DNA of 64,000 bases from Chloroflexota bacterium (GTDB lineage: Bacteria; Chloroflexota; UBA11872), in contig JAJDZU010000023.1 of the NCBI GenBank assembly GCA_022824495.1, positions 1 to 64,000 on the forward strand, given 5' to 3'. Positions within the stretch are counted from its first letter, which is position 1, and every line of letters begins with the position of its first letter. Made by a program: the position numbers and the translations under genes. Shown here piece by piece: positions 17,898-25,723 of the stretch. A model generated the notes under the pieces. It searched no databases and was not told where the DNA came from. It saw nothing but the letters and a program-made list of their open reading frames with translations.

Positions 17898-19096
17898 AAG
17901 CGGTCGGCGTTCCAGTACATGAACGGCGAGTTGGGGAAGAGGCGGCGCAGGTAGACGTCGACGTGGGGCGGGATGTCGAGGGCGTCCAGGGCCTCGTAGC
18001 CGCCGGGCGCGCCAAGATAGAGGTCGAGGAACTGGCCGCCGGTGAGCTCGACGACGGGCTCGTTGCCGACCGGGTCACCGATGACGACGTTGGCCATGGG
18101 GGTCTCGATCCTGGCGGCTTCGCCAGCGACGTTGAGAGCGAAGGGGGGGCCGGGCAACGGGGCCATCCGTCTGCGACGGCGGATGAGTTCGGGCACCACG
18201 CTCTCCAGGGCGCCGCGCAGCGAATTCAGCCTGACCATGTAGTGCCGGGTGGGCTTGAGGGTGGCGTCGGCGCGCTTGCGCAACAGGTCGAAGAGCTCGG
18301 ATGCGGGGTGCAGTTCGCCGGTGAGACGGCTGACGCCGCGCTCGGCCGCGCGGGCGCGCCACACATTGAGCAGGGGAATTGCAAGGTTCTCGTATTGGAT
18401 GCCGCCGTCCAGAATCGTCATTTGGTCGTCGGACAGCTCGGTGATGGCGTAAGCCACGACGGTGCGGACCTGGACGAGCACGTCGAAGTAGACGGTGGAT
18501 TCGGGCGTGACGCGCGGCAGCCAGTCCATCAGCGCCTGCCAATAGGCTTCGCTACGGTCGAGCGGGCCGACGCGGTCGGCGGCGATGTCCGAGTAGATGC
18601 CCATGACGGCGGGCAGATCGGCGGTTTCGAAGGGGCGGACTACGTAGCCGCCGGCCCACTCGATGTCGCCACCGGGAAACTCGCCTTCGAGTTGCGCGGT
18701 AGGCATGGCGTGCCAGCCGCGGCCGGCGTAAACCTCGGGAGTCCCAGTGGAGAGCAGGGACAACGGCTGACCGTCGGCCTGCATTCGCTCCACGGCCGCG
18801 TCCAGCAGCCGGCCGGCATGGCCCTGGCCGCGGTGCGCGGGGTCAACGCCAACGTCGGCAATGCCGCCGAAGCGTACGCGCGCCTCGCCGTAGCGCATGG
18901 TGCGGTCGGCGATCCAGAGATGCCCGATGAGGGCGCCGCCGTCCTCGACGACGAGGCTCTGGGATACGTCCCAGGCGGGGTCGGCGCTCTGGTGGCGCTC
19001 GAAGTAGTCGCGGGGCGTGTTGTCGAAGGCGCGATCGGCGAGGTCGAGGGCTTCGTCGCGCCGGTCAAGGGTCAGGGTGGAGACGGTGGGGTTCAT
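17894..19096 (-). CDS. Eis-like GNAT N-acetyltransferase with C-terminal sterol-carrier-like domain
   Basis: The 400-residue protein has the size and order of Eis-type acetyltransferases. The first GNAT domain (about residues 1-140) contains the CoA loop VDPAHRGQGHAGRLLDAAVERM. A second degenerate GNAT region spans about 150-290, and the C-terminal domain (about 295-400; ALNVAGEAARIETP) is SCP2-like. Known Eis enzymes acetylate amines such as aminoglycosides, but the substrate here is unknown. The chosen ATG at 19096 gives MNPTVSTLTL; the frame stays open upstream through a hairpin and is unlikely to be translated there. Its stop overlaps that of the convergent NUDIX gene. Confidence 0.82.
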   Translation of the reverse strand: MNPTVSTLTLDRRDEALDLADRAFDNTPRDYFERHQSADPAWDVSQSLVVEDGGALIGHLWIADRTMRYGEARVRFGGIADVGVDPAHRGQGHAGRLLDAAVERMQADGQPLSLLSTGTPEVYAGRGWHAMPTAQLEGEFPGGDIEWAGGYVVRPFETADLPAVMGIYSDIAADRVGPLDRSEAYWQALMDWLPRVTPESTVYFDVLVQVRTVVAYAITELSDDQMTILDGGIQYENLAIPLLNVWRARAAERGVSRLTGELHPASELFDLLRKRADATLKPTRHYMVRLNSLRGALESVVPELIRRRRRMAPLPGPPFALNVAGEAARIETPMANVVIGDPVGNEPVVELTGGQFLDLYLGAPGGYEALDALDIPPHVDVYLRRLFPNSPFMYWNADRF

Positions 19097-19126
19097 AGGC
19101 AAGGGGGTGGTGCGTTGCGGGTACGT

Positions 19127-19158
19127 AAAAGCGGCCCGACGCATTGGCGTCCGGGCCA
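19127..19158 (-). terminator. Terminator-like hairpin in the leader of the acetyltransferase gene
   Basis: Minus strand: GGCCCG, bulged G, ACGC, loop CAAT, GCGT, CGGGCC, then GC and TTTT. It lies 30 bases before the ATG of the Eis-like gene. The neighbour at 19304 diverges, so no upstream minus-strand gene needs terminating. It may be an attenuator or a 5' stabilising hairpin. The short T run makes it a weak terminator. Confidence 0.4.
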
Positions 19159-19303
19159 GCACGAAATATAGCAAATGGGGTTGGTTTTCCGAGGCTAGAC
19201 TCGGAAGACGAGCGGAAGGACCTTTCACGGCGACCGCCATGCCAGCAGCGAATCAAGCTCAGATGGACGCGGGCTCGGGCCAAATGGTCGCCCGCCGGGT
19301 GTG

Positions 19304-20032
19304 ATGGGGCAGCGATTTCGTCGCGAACTGTTCACGCTGCGCGGCTTGCTGTTCGTGCTGCTGGGCGTGCTGGCGCTGGCCGTGGGCGCGCTCTTGCTGG
19401 CGATGTTCGCCACGCAACCCGCGGCTCCGGGGCCAGTGGCGAGCGGCGGGCCGGCGCGGGGCGCGCCGGCGGAGACGTCCGCGGAACAGCTGAGCGAAGA
19501 TGCGGCGCCGGAGCCCGGTCGGCGCCCGCTGGTCCGGCTGCCGCCGCGGCCTCCACCGGCCGAGATGGCGACGGTCGAGATGCTCCCGATCAACATGGTC
19601 AGCGATCCGGACTTGCGCACATTTCTGCTCGAGGCGGATCGGATGTTCGCGGCGCTCGATCCAGCCACGGGCTACGTCGGGATGCTGGCGACCCAGGCGC
19701 TGCGCGACGAAACCTCAAGGTTGCGAGTGATTGCGGAGAGTGGCGGCGCGGCCGCGGCGCTGGCCGACGTTCGCCCGGTGCGCTGGACGTCCGAATTGCC
19801 GGCTGACGCCCAGACGCTGGCGCTGCTGTTGCGGTCGATCCTGGTGTCAAGCGCGGCGGGGCAGCAAAGCCTGCTGGACAGCGTTTCGGGACAGCCGGCG
19901 ATCACGGAGCGGATTCAACAGGCCCGGGAAGCGCGGGCCCTGGGCCGTTTCCGAGAGATTCACGACGCGCTGGAGTTTGGGGCCGAGTTGCGAAATCACG
20001 TGGTGCTGTCGACGTCGATCGACCGACCCTAG
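19304..20032 (+). CDS. Membrane-anchored protein of unknown function
   Basis: I do not recognise this 242-residue protein. The N-terminus is RFRRELF followed by one hydrophobic helix (about residues 13-35, LLFVLLGVLALAVGALLLAM). A Pro/Ala/Gly-rich linker (about 38-90) follows, then a mostly helical soluble domain with LRTFLLEADRMFAALDPATG and AITERIQQAREARALGRF. This suggests a single-pass protein with the soluble part outside. A GTG directly before the ATG is an alternative start. Its TAG shares bases with the stop of the convergent lipoprotein gene at 20029. Confidence 0.65.
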   Translation: MGQRFRRELFTLRGLLFVLLGVLALAVGALLLAMFATQPAAPGPVASGGPARGAPAETSAEQLSEDAAPEPGRRPLVRLPPRPPPAEMATVEMLPINMVSDPDLRTFLLEADRMFAALDPATGYVGMLATQALRDETSRLRVIAESGGAAAALADVRPVRWTSELPADAQTLALLLRSILVSSAAGQQSLLDSVSGQPAITERIQQAREARALGRFREIHDALEFGAELRNHVVLSTSIDRP

Positions 20033-21825
20033 CCAGCGGCCGGCTCGACGTCGGGTAGCTGCCAGGACTCGATGGCGCGTTCGGCGTTGGCCGTGAGGAG
20101 AAGGTTGGCGGCAGGCGCCGCAGCGACGGCGCGAATTTCGGACGAGGTGACGAGCTGACCGAGCTGCGTTCCGTCGGACCGCACTACGACGAGCGTGCGC
20201 TCGGACGTCTGGGCGATCACGTAGTCATTGGTGACCAGCAGCCGCTCGACCGAGAGTCCGGGAACTTGCCAGAGCTGGGTGCCGGTGAGGCTAAAGGCGC
20301 CGAGCCCGTTGGGTCCGGCGAGGACGATCGTGTCGTTCTGGGGCATGCGCATGGCGGCGGTGGATGGATAGCCGATCTGCCACACGAGATCGCCACGGGC
20401 ACTATCGAAGATGAGCGAACTCTGGCTGGTTACCGCGACCGTGTGTTCGCCGGATCGGGTAAAGAGCACGTTGTGCAGTTCGCCGTCGACGCCGAACCGC
20501 TGATCCAGGTTTCCGGCCGGTGTTATGAGAACGATCTGGTTCTCGCCCTGCTTTGAGGAGGCGACAGCCACGGTGCCCGACTGCGGATTGAGCGCCACGC
20601 CGGCGGCGCTGATGTAGGACTGCGTGGGACCCCACAGCTGTCCGTTTCGATCGAAGGCGAACACGTGCCCCAGCCCGCTGGCATTGGTCGAGCGGGCTAC
20701 CAGCCAACTACCGTCCGGCGCAAAGACGACGTCCTCGAGCAGCTGATTATCGGGACGTGCCGGCGACCTCCAGATCGGCGCGCCTGCCGAGTCAAGCAGC
20801 ATGAGGTCGAAGCCATGCGCGGCCATGAGCGCCCCGTCCTCCGACACGGCGGCGCGCGACAGCGGAACCCGCAGATTGCTGGACCAGCGCGATTCACCGG
20901 CCGGCCCAAAGGCCTGGACCGTGCCGTTGCGGGCGATGGCGATGACATGGTCTCCGTCGGCCGACGCGGCGAGGCCGGTGATGTCGAAGTCGGTTCTGGC
21001 CAGCCAGGCCCGCTCGGACCAGCGGCCGGCCGCGGGGGCGCGGAGTTCGCTTACGGTGAAGGCAAGGTCGACGACGTCCTCAATGCGAGTCGCGAAGTCC
21101 TCGAGTTGCCAGGCGCGAGCCGCAGCGTCGGCTTCGTTGGGCGTGGGATATCGCCCGGCTTCCACCCAGCGAGGGTAGACGCGGGACATGCGGATGACCG
21201 GAAGGCGCTGCCCGATTCGCGCGCGAGCCTCGGCTTCATCCGTAAAGGGGCCGACGAGCACGGCGAGCATGGGGACGCGGAGGGCCTGGATGCGGAATGC
21301 GCCGAGTTCATCGAGGGTCTTGAGCAGCCAGTCCTTGGTTCGGCCCGGATCGAGGGCCTCGGCGAAAGCCTCAATCGCGGTGCGGGCGCGTTGCTGCAGG
21401 GTAAGGACGTGCACGAGGCGCTCGGGCTTCTCGGAATCGCGGTAGGCCCGAACGGTTGGGATTATCTCGACGAGGGCGTCAACGGCAATCGTGAGGTGCT
21501 GGTGGGCAACGGTGGCGGACGCCGGCGGGCTGAGTGGAACCAGGCCTTGTCCCAACGCACCAATGGAGTCGAATCGAGCCTCGGCGGCAGCGGCGAACTG
21601 GTCGGGCGTTTGTGATCCGGCGCCCAGTTCGCGGATGTTGAGCTCAAACGTTCGCACGACATCCAAGGCTCGGGTCGCGACCTTGAGGGTCGGCTCCCAG
21701 TAGGGGCGGGCGGTGAGCCGCGCCGAGCGGGAGGCGGCCTCGCCACAGGCGGCAAGCACGGTGGCCAGTCCGGACGCGACAACGAAAGCCCGCCGCGACA
21801 CCGCGGCGCGCCGCCCCGTCGGCAT
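20029..21825 (-). CDS. Tat-type lipoprotein with SPOR-like segment and beta-propeller
   Basis: The 598-residue protein starts MPTGRRAAVSRRAFVVASG and has a lipobox LAAC near residue 28, so a Tat signal and lipid anchoring are likely. A helical region (about 40-180) follows. Next is a segment near 185-250 (VLVGPFTDEAEARARIGQ, then WVEAGRYPTPNEADAAARA) resembling two halves of a SPOR-type domain. From about 270 to the end, repeated strands such as DHVIAIARNGTVQAFGPAGE look like a PQQ/WD-type beta-propeller. The longer frame from 21918 runs into miaB and is rejected. It begins 7 bases after the miaB stop, so it is probably co-transcribed. Function unknown. Confidence 0.75.
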   Translation of the reverse strand: MPTGRRAAVSRRAFVVASGLATVLAACGEAASRSARLTARPYWEPTLKVATRALDVVRTFELNIRELGAGSQTPDQFAAAAEARFDSIGALGQGLVPLSPPASATVAHQHLTIAVDALVEIIPTVRAYRDSEKPERLVHVLTLQQRARTAIEAFAEALDPGRTKDWLLKTLDELGAFRIQALRVPMLAVLVGPFTDEAEARARIGQRLPVIRMSRVYPRWVEAGRYPTPNEADAAARAWQLEDFATRIEDVVDLAFTVSELRAPAAGRWSERAWLARTDFDITGLAASADGDHVIAIARNGTVQAFGPAGESRWSSNLRVPLSRAAVSEDGALMAAHGFDLMLLDSAGAPIWRSPARPDNQLLEDVVFAPDGSWLVARSTNASGLGHVFAFDRNGQLWGPTQSYISAAGVALNPQSGTVAVASSKQGENQIVLITPAGNLDQRFGVDGELHNVLFTRSGEHTVAVTSQSSLIFDSARGDLVWQIGYPSTAAMRMPQNDTIVLAGPNGLGAFSLTGTQLWQVPGLSVERLLVTNDYVIAQTSERTLVVVRSDGTQLGQLVTSSEIRAVAAAPAANLLLTANAERAIESWQLPDVEPAAG

Positions 21826-21832
21826 GCGAGTG

Positions 21833-23170
21833 TCAGGCCGGCGCGTCGGCGACCGCCGTGCCTCGCAGCGACCAGGGGGTGGCCGCGGTGATGCTGACGG
21901 AGCGCAGATCACCGGCATTGAGTTGGACCCCGTGCGGCGTGAACACCAGCTTGTTGGTGCGGGTGCGGCCTCTCCAGCGCGGACCGTCGCGGTCGCCCTT
22001 GCCCGGCGTCAATTCCTCGAAGAGAACCTCAGTGACCTCGCCCAGGTAGCCGCGGTTGATGTCCTCGGCAATGACGGTCTGCTCGCGTTCAATGCGATGG
22101 AGCCGCCGCAGTTTCTCTTTCCGCGGGACGTCGTCGGCCCATTCGGCGGCGACGGTTCCCTTTCTGGGTGAAAAGGCCGCCACATGCACCTGATCGAAGC
22201 GCAAATCCCGGACCATTTGCCAGGAGTTTCGAAAGTGCGCTTCCCGCTCCCCGCAGAAGCCGACGATGATGTCGGTGGTGAGAGCCACGCCGGGTACGGT
22301 GGCGCGCAGCATCGCGATGGTGTCGCGGTAGAAGCCCGCAGAGTAGCCGCGGGCCATGCGCTTGAGAACCCAGTCGTCACCGGACTGGACCGGGAGATTG
22401 ATCTCCTCGCACACGCCCGGAATGTCACGCATGGCCTCGGCCAGCGCCCGGGTCATATAGCGTGGGTGGGCGGTGGTGAAGCGTATTCGCTCGATACCTT
22501 CCACGGCGTCTACTGCTTCGAGGACATCGGGCAGGGCCGTGCCGTCAAGGTCGAAGCCGTAGGCGTTGACGATCTGTCCGAGCAGAACAATCTCGCGAGC
22601 GCCTTCGTCGCGGAAACGGCGGACCTCATCGAGGATCTCGGCAAGCGGCCGGCTGCGCTGGGCGCCGCGCCGAAACGGCACGATGCAGTAGGTGCAGCGC
22701 TTGTCGCAGCCGTAGATCACGTTCACGAATCGGGAGACGGCGCCAGCCCCGGGGGCGGGCTGAGCCTCGACGTCTTCGTAGGCGGGCGCGTCGGCGGGGG
22801 CGGAGCGGGCCAATCGGGCGAGCAGGGGCTCGGCGTTCAGGGTGTCGAACAGCACATCGACGGGATCGAGGTGGGGCGCCAGTTCGTCTTCGTCGGCGTG
22901 GACGGTGCAGCCGGTGAGGCCGACGACGAGATGGGGTTTGGCTTTCTTGAGCCCCTTGAGCATGCCGAGCATGCCCCACACCTTGCGGTCGGCGTTGTCA
23001 CGAACCGCGCAGCCGTTCACCACCACCGCCGTCGCATCGGCCAGGGTGCCGGCCTGGGTGTGGCCGGCGCGGCGCAGTTCGCGCTGAATCCGTTCGCCGT
23101 CGGCGCGATTCATCTGGCAGCCAATGGTCCAGATGAACACACGGTGGGCGGGAAGCAGGGTCGGCGGCAT
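21833..23170 (-). CDS. miaB: tRNA-2-methylthio-N6-dimethylallyladenosine synthase
   Basis: This 445-residue radical-SAM methylthiotransferase modifies A37 of tRNAs that read UNN codons. The N-terminal UPF0004 domain has TIGCQMNRADGE, NGCAVRDNADRK and GLTGC, whose cysteines bind the auxiliary cluster. The radical-SAM motif is YGCDKRCTYCIVP (about residues 155-167), followed by RGAQRSRPLAEILDEV. A C-terminal TRAM domain (about 375-445) contains GRTRTNKLVF. MiaB rather than MtaB/RimO is favoured by GCQMN and the CIVPFRRG...SR run. It is divergent from the polysaccharide operon and upstream of a lipoprotein gene. Confidence 0.9.
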   Translation of the reverse strand: MPPTLLPAHRVFIWTIGCQMNRADGERIQRELRRAGHTQAGTLADATAVVVNGCAVRDNADRKVWGMLGMLKGLKKAKPHLVVGLTGCTVHADEDELAPHLDPVDVLFDTLNAEPLLARLARSAPADAPAYEDVEAQPAPGAGAVSRFVNVIYGCDKRCTYCIVPFRRGAQRSRPLAEILDEVRRFRDEGAREIVLLGQIVNAYGFDLDGTALPDVLEAVDAVEGIERIRFTTAHPRYMTRALAEAMRDIPGVCEEINLPVQSGDDWVLKRMARGYSAGFYRDTIAMLRATVPGVALTTDIIVGFCGEREAHFRNSWQMVRDLRFDQVHVAAFSPRKGTVAAEWADDVPRKEKLRRLHRIEREQTVIAEDINRGYLGEVTEVLFEELTPGKGDRDGPRWRGRTRTNKLVFTPHGVQLNAGDLRSVSITAATPWSLRGTAVADAPA

Positions 23171-23217
23171 CGAGCGAATGGGACCTTATGTAGCGGCCGA
23201 GGGCCGAAGTGCCACGC

Positions 23218-23226
23218 TGGTATGAT
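23218..23226 (+). promoter_or_regulatory. Extended -10 promoter candidate of the polysaccharide operon
   Basis: TGG-TATGAT (TG at 23218-23219, TATGAT at 23221-23226) matches an extended -10 element; no good -35 is seen 17 bases upstream. Transcription would start near 23233, after the upstream GTG of the small membrane protein, favouring the shorter reading of that gene. Confidence 0.45.
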
Positions 23227-23286
23227 AGCGGTCCGGGGTACGCGCACCGGATACGCAGTCTGGACGGTGATTTTCTGCGCTCCCGA

Positions 23287-23487
23287 TTGACGCTTCTCCG
23301 CCGCCCCGCCGTGATTGCGTTCCTTGTTCTGGCGACCGTTCTGACGGCACTGGTTTTCATGGTTTCGATTGGACGGGCCCTGGGCGCGGCGCAATATGCG
23401 GGGCTGGTGGCGGTGGCCGTGGTGACGGCAGCGTTTGCCGTGGGACTGATGTACGCCGACTCGGATTCCGGCGACTCGGAGCCATAG
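23287..23487 (+). CDS. Small two-helix membrane protein, unknown
   Basis: As read from TTG at 23287, the 66-residue protein has a short basic N-terminus (MTLLRRP), then two hydrophobic helices (AVIAFLVLATVLTALVFMV and YAGLVAVAVVTAAFAVGLM), and an acidic tail DSDSGDSEP. The frame is open back to a GTG at 23209 (92 residues). The promoter candidate lies inside that extension, and the added part is not hydrophobic or conserved-looking. It ends one base before the rmlD start region and is the first gene of the polysaccharide operon. Function unknown. Confidence 0.5.
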   Translation: MTLLRRPAVIAFLVLATVLTALVFMVSIGRALGAAQYAGLVAVAVVTAAFAVGLMYADSDSGDSEP

Positions 23488-23488
23488 C

Positions 23489-24334
23489 ATGGCGGGAATG
23501 ACGGTGGTCACGGGCGCCGGCGGTCAACTGGGCATTGAACTTGCGCGGCGGCTGGATGCGCAGACCGCGGTTACGCTGAACCGTTCGCAACTTGACATAA
23601 CCAATGCGCGGCTGGTCGAGCGAACGTTCGGCGAGATTGCGCCACGCCTGATCATCCACGCGGCGGCCGCGACGAACGTGGACGGCTGCGAGCGCGACCG
23701 GGCGGAGGCGTACCGGATAAACGCGGTCGGGACGTGGAACGTCGCGCGGGCGGCCGCGCGGGCCGGCGCAGCGATGGTGTACGTGAGTACGAACTACGTC
23801 TTTGACGGCAAGAAACTGGGCCCCTACCTGGAGTACGACGACGCCTCGCCGCTGAGCGCCTACGGCTGGACCAAGCTCCACGGCGAACGGGCGGCGCGCC
23901 AGGTGGTCGAACGGCTCTACGTGGTGCGAACAAGCTGGCTCTACAGCCGGTGGGGCCAGAATTTTCTCAGCCGCCTTACTAACCTGGACGCTTCCGACGG
24001 ACCCCTGCGGTACATCGGCGACCAGGTAGCCAATCCGACGAACGCGGGCGACCTGGCAGCCGCGATCCTGGACCTGTCGGAGACGGAGGCATTCGGCGTG
24101 CACCATCTGGTGAACGAGGGGGCTACCAGCTGGTACGGCTGGGCATCGGCCGTGCTGGCGGGGCTGGGACGCGCCGACATCGCGTTGGAAGAAATCAGCG
24201 CGGACGAGTTTCCGCGAGCGGCGGCGGTGCCAGCGAATGCCGAACTGGCCAACGAGACGGCGCGCGCCGTTGGCGTGACGCTGCGTCCGTGGAGCGATGC
24301 CCTGACAGCGCATGTTCGCGAGATCGCCGCCTAG
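23489..24334 (+). CDS. rfbD: dTDP-4-dehydrorhamnose reductase-like protein (RmlD)
   Basis: The 281-residue extended short-chain dehydrogenase has the Rossmann loop GAGGQLG (residues 9-15), IIHAAAATNVDGCE, YVSTNYVFDG and the catalytic YGWTKLHGE (Tyr and Lys about 130-134). This is the layout of RmlD, which makes dTDP-L-rhamnose. In most relatives the strand reads STDYVFDG; here Asn replaces Asp. No rmlA, rmlB or rmlC is in this window, so the donor must be made elsewhere or the substrate may differ. It is followed immediately (TAG-GTG) by a glycosyltransferase of a rhamnosyltransferase-like type. Confidence 0.85.
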   Translation: MAGMTVVTGAGGQLGIELARRLDAQTAVTLNRSQLDITNARLVERTFGEIAPRLIIHAAAATNVDGCERDRAEAYRINAVGTWNVARAAARAGAAMVYVSTNYVFDGKKLGPYLEYDDASPLSAYGWTKLHGERAARQVVERLYVVRTSWLYSRWGQNFLSRLTNLDASDGPLRYIGDQVANPTNAGDLAAAILDLSETEAFGVHHLVNEGATSWYGWASAVLAGLGRADIALEEISADEFPRAAAVPANAELANETARAVGVTLRPWSDALTAHVREIAA

Positions 24335-25300
24335 GTGACGGCCAGTGGCGACGCGGACTCGCCGCGCTGGACGGTGTTGATTCCGACGTGGAACGGGCGA
24401 CACCTGCTGGAAGAAGCGCTGGGCGGTCTGGATGCGCAGGTGCTGCAGGACTTTGAGGTGATTGTGGTGGACGACGGTTCCGACGACGACACGGTGACCT
24501 GGATGCGCTCGCAGCGTCCGGCCGATCGGGTGGTGGAACTGCCGAGTCAGCGCGGCCTGGCGGCGGCGCTCAACCGAGGCATTGCCGTCGCGCGCGGCAG
24601 GTTTATCGCGCTGCTGAATAACGACGCGGTGCCGGAACCCGGATGGCTGGCGGCCCTGGACCGCGCGTTTGCGACGACGCCCACGGCCAGTTTCCTGGCG
24701 TCGCGGATTCTGCTCTACGACGATCCGTCTCGCCTGCACGCGGCCGGCGACACGTTCAGCCGCGATGGGCTGCCAGGCAATCGCGGGGTGTGGCAGCCGG
24801 ACGGTCCGGTTTTCCGCGAGCCGTGCGAGGTCTTTGGGGCCTGCGCGGCGGCGGCGGCCTATCGGCGCGAGTTGTTCGACGACATCGGCGTCTTTGACGA
24901 GGACCTGGTGATGTACTGCGAGGACGTTGATCTCGATTGGCGAGCGCAGATGGCGGGTCATCGATGCCGATACGTGCCGGACGCCGTGGTGAGTCACCGT
25001 TTGAGCGCAACGGCGGGGGGACCGATCGCCAGCTACCTGGTGGCGCGCAATCGTCCGCTGGTCGCGGTGATGAACATGCCCGGATTTCTCTGGCGACGCG
25101 GGTGGTGGCGGATTGCGTGGGCTCAGCTTAAACTGGCGGCTGCGGCGTTTCGGGCGATTCAGGGGCGGGCGGCGCGCGCCACACTGGCGGGCCAGGTGGC
25201 GTCGTTTGCGCACCTACCCCGGGCTTGGAGCAAGCGGTCGCGCCGCCAGCGGTCACGCCGTGTAGCCGACGACTATATCGACGCCTTGCTTGAGCGTTGA
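24335..25300 (+). CDS. Family 2 glycosyltransferase (rhamnosyltransferase-like)
   Basis: The 321-residue GT-A enzyme has VLIPTWNGRHLLEEAL at the start, VVDDGSDDDT, and LLNNDAVPEPGWL carrying the DxD-like metal site (about residues 91-103). MYCEDVDLDWRAQMAGHRC near 190-210 holds the catalytic-base ED. The arrangement is that of WbbL-type GT2 proteins. No membrane helix is certain; a hydrophobic stretch near 245-275 may touch the membrane. GTG at 24335 directly follows the rmlD stop. Confidence 0.85.
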   Translation: MTASGDADSPRWTVLIPTWNGRHLLEEALGGLDAQVLQDFEVIVVDDGSDDDTVTWMRSQRPADRVVELPSQRGLAAALNRGIAVARGRFIALLNNDAVPEPGWLAALDRAFATTPTASFLASRILLYDDPSRLHAAGDTFSRDGLPGNRGVWQPDGPVFREPCEVFGACAAAAAYRRELFDDIGVFDEDLVMYCEDVDLDWRAQMAGHRCRYVPDAVVSHRLSATAGGPIASYLVARNRPLVAVMNMPGFLWRRGWWRIAWAQLKLAAAAFRAIQGRAARATLAGQVASFAHLPRAWSKRSRRQRSRRVADDYIDALLER

Positions 25301-25318
25301 GGCAGGTGGAGGACAGCG

Positions 25319-25693
25319 ATGGGCATTTTCCGGCGACTTTTCGGCGGCGGCAATGGGGAACCGAAAGAACCTGTGGACACCGCGTGGCACTTCTACGTCA
25401 AGAGCAAATACGCGGACGAGATCATCGACATCCGGGTGGATCCGAATGCCGACCTGTCGCCGGAGTTCGACGGACCGGGCGACAGCGCCTCCCACTACAC
25501 GACGAATAAGGACATCATTGGGGCCAAGAGTTTCCGAAGCATCAACCTCTACCTCGTCTTCGACTCAAGCCGGGCGTTTACCGGCGACTACACGATTGAG
25601 GGCGGTGAACTGGTCGATCAGGCGGCCTACGATGCCTGGAAGGCACGAGAAGCAGCCGGAAGCGCCGGCGACGGCGACACGAACGAGGGATAG
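25319..25693 (+). CDS. Conserved-looking small protein, unknown
   Basis: I do not recognise this 124-residue protein. It opens MGIFRRLFGGGNGEPKEP, a possible amphipathic membrane-touching start, then a compact soluble domain (WHFYVKSKYADEIIDIRVDP, SINLYLVFDSSRAFTGDYTI) and an acidic Gly/Asp tail. It has one of the clearest ribosome binding sites here (GGAGG at 25308-25312, 6 bases before ATG). It sits inside the polysaccharide operon between two membrane-associated functions. Confidence 0.7.
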   Translation: MGIFRRLFGGGNGEPKEPVDTAWHFYVKSKYADEIIDIRVDPNADLSPEFDGPGDSASHYTTNKDIIGAKSFRSINLYLVFDSSRAFTGDYTIEGGELVDQAAYDAWKAREAAGSAGDGDTNEG

Positions 25694-25723
25694 CTCGCCC
25701 ACGACCTTTCGGGCGTCCGTGCG

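Noticed and set aside
23357-25213. A 618-codon minus-strand frame opposite rmlD and the first glycosyltransferase
   Set aside because: Antisense shadow; the plus-strand genes have clear motifs and operon overlaps.
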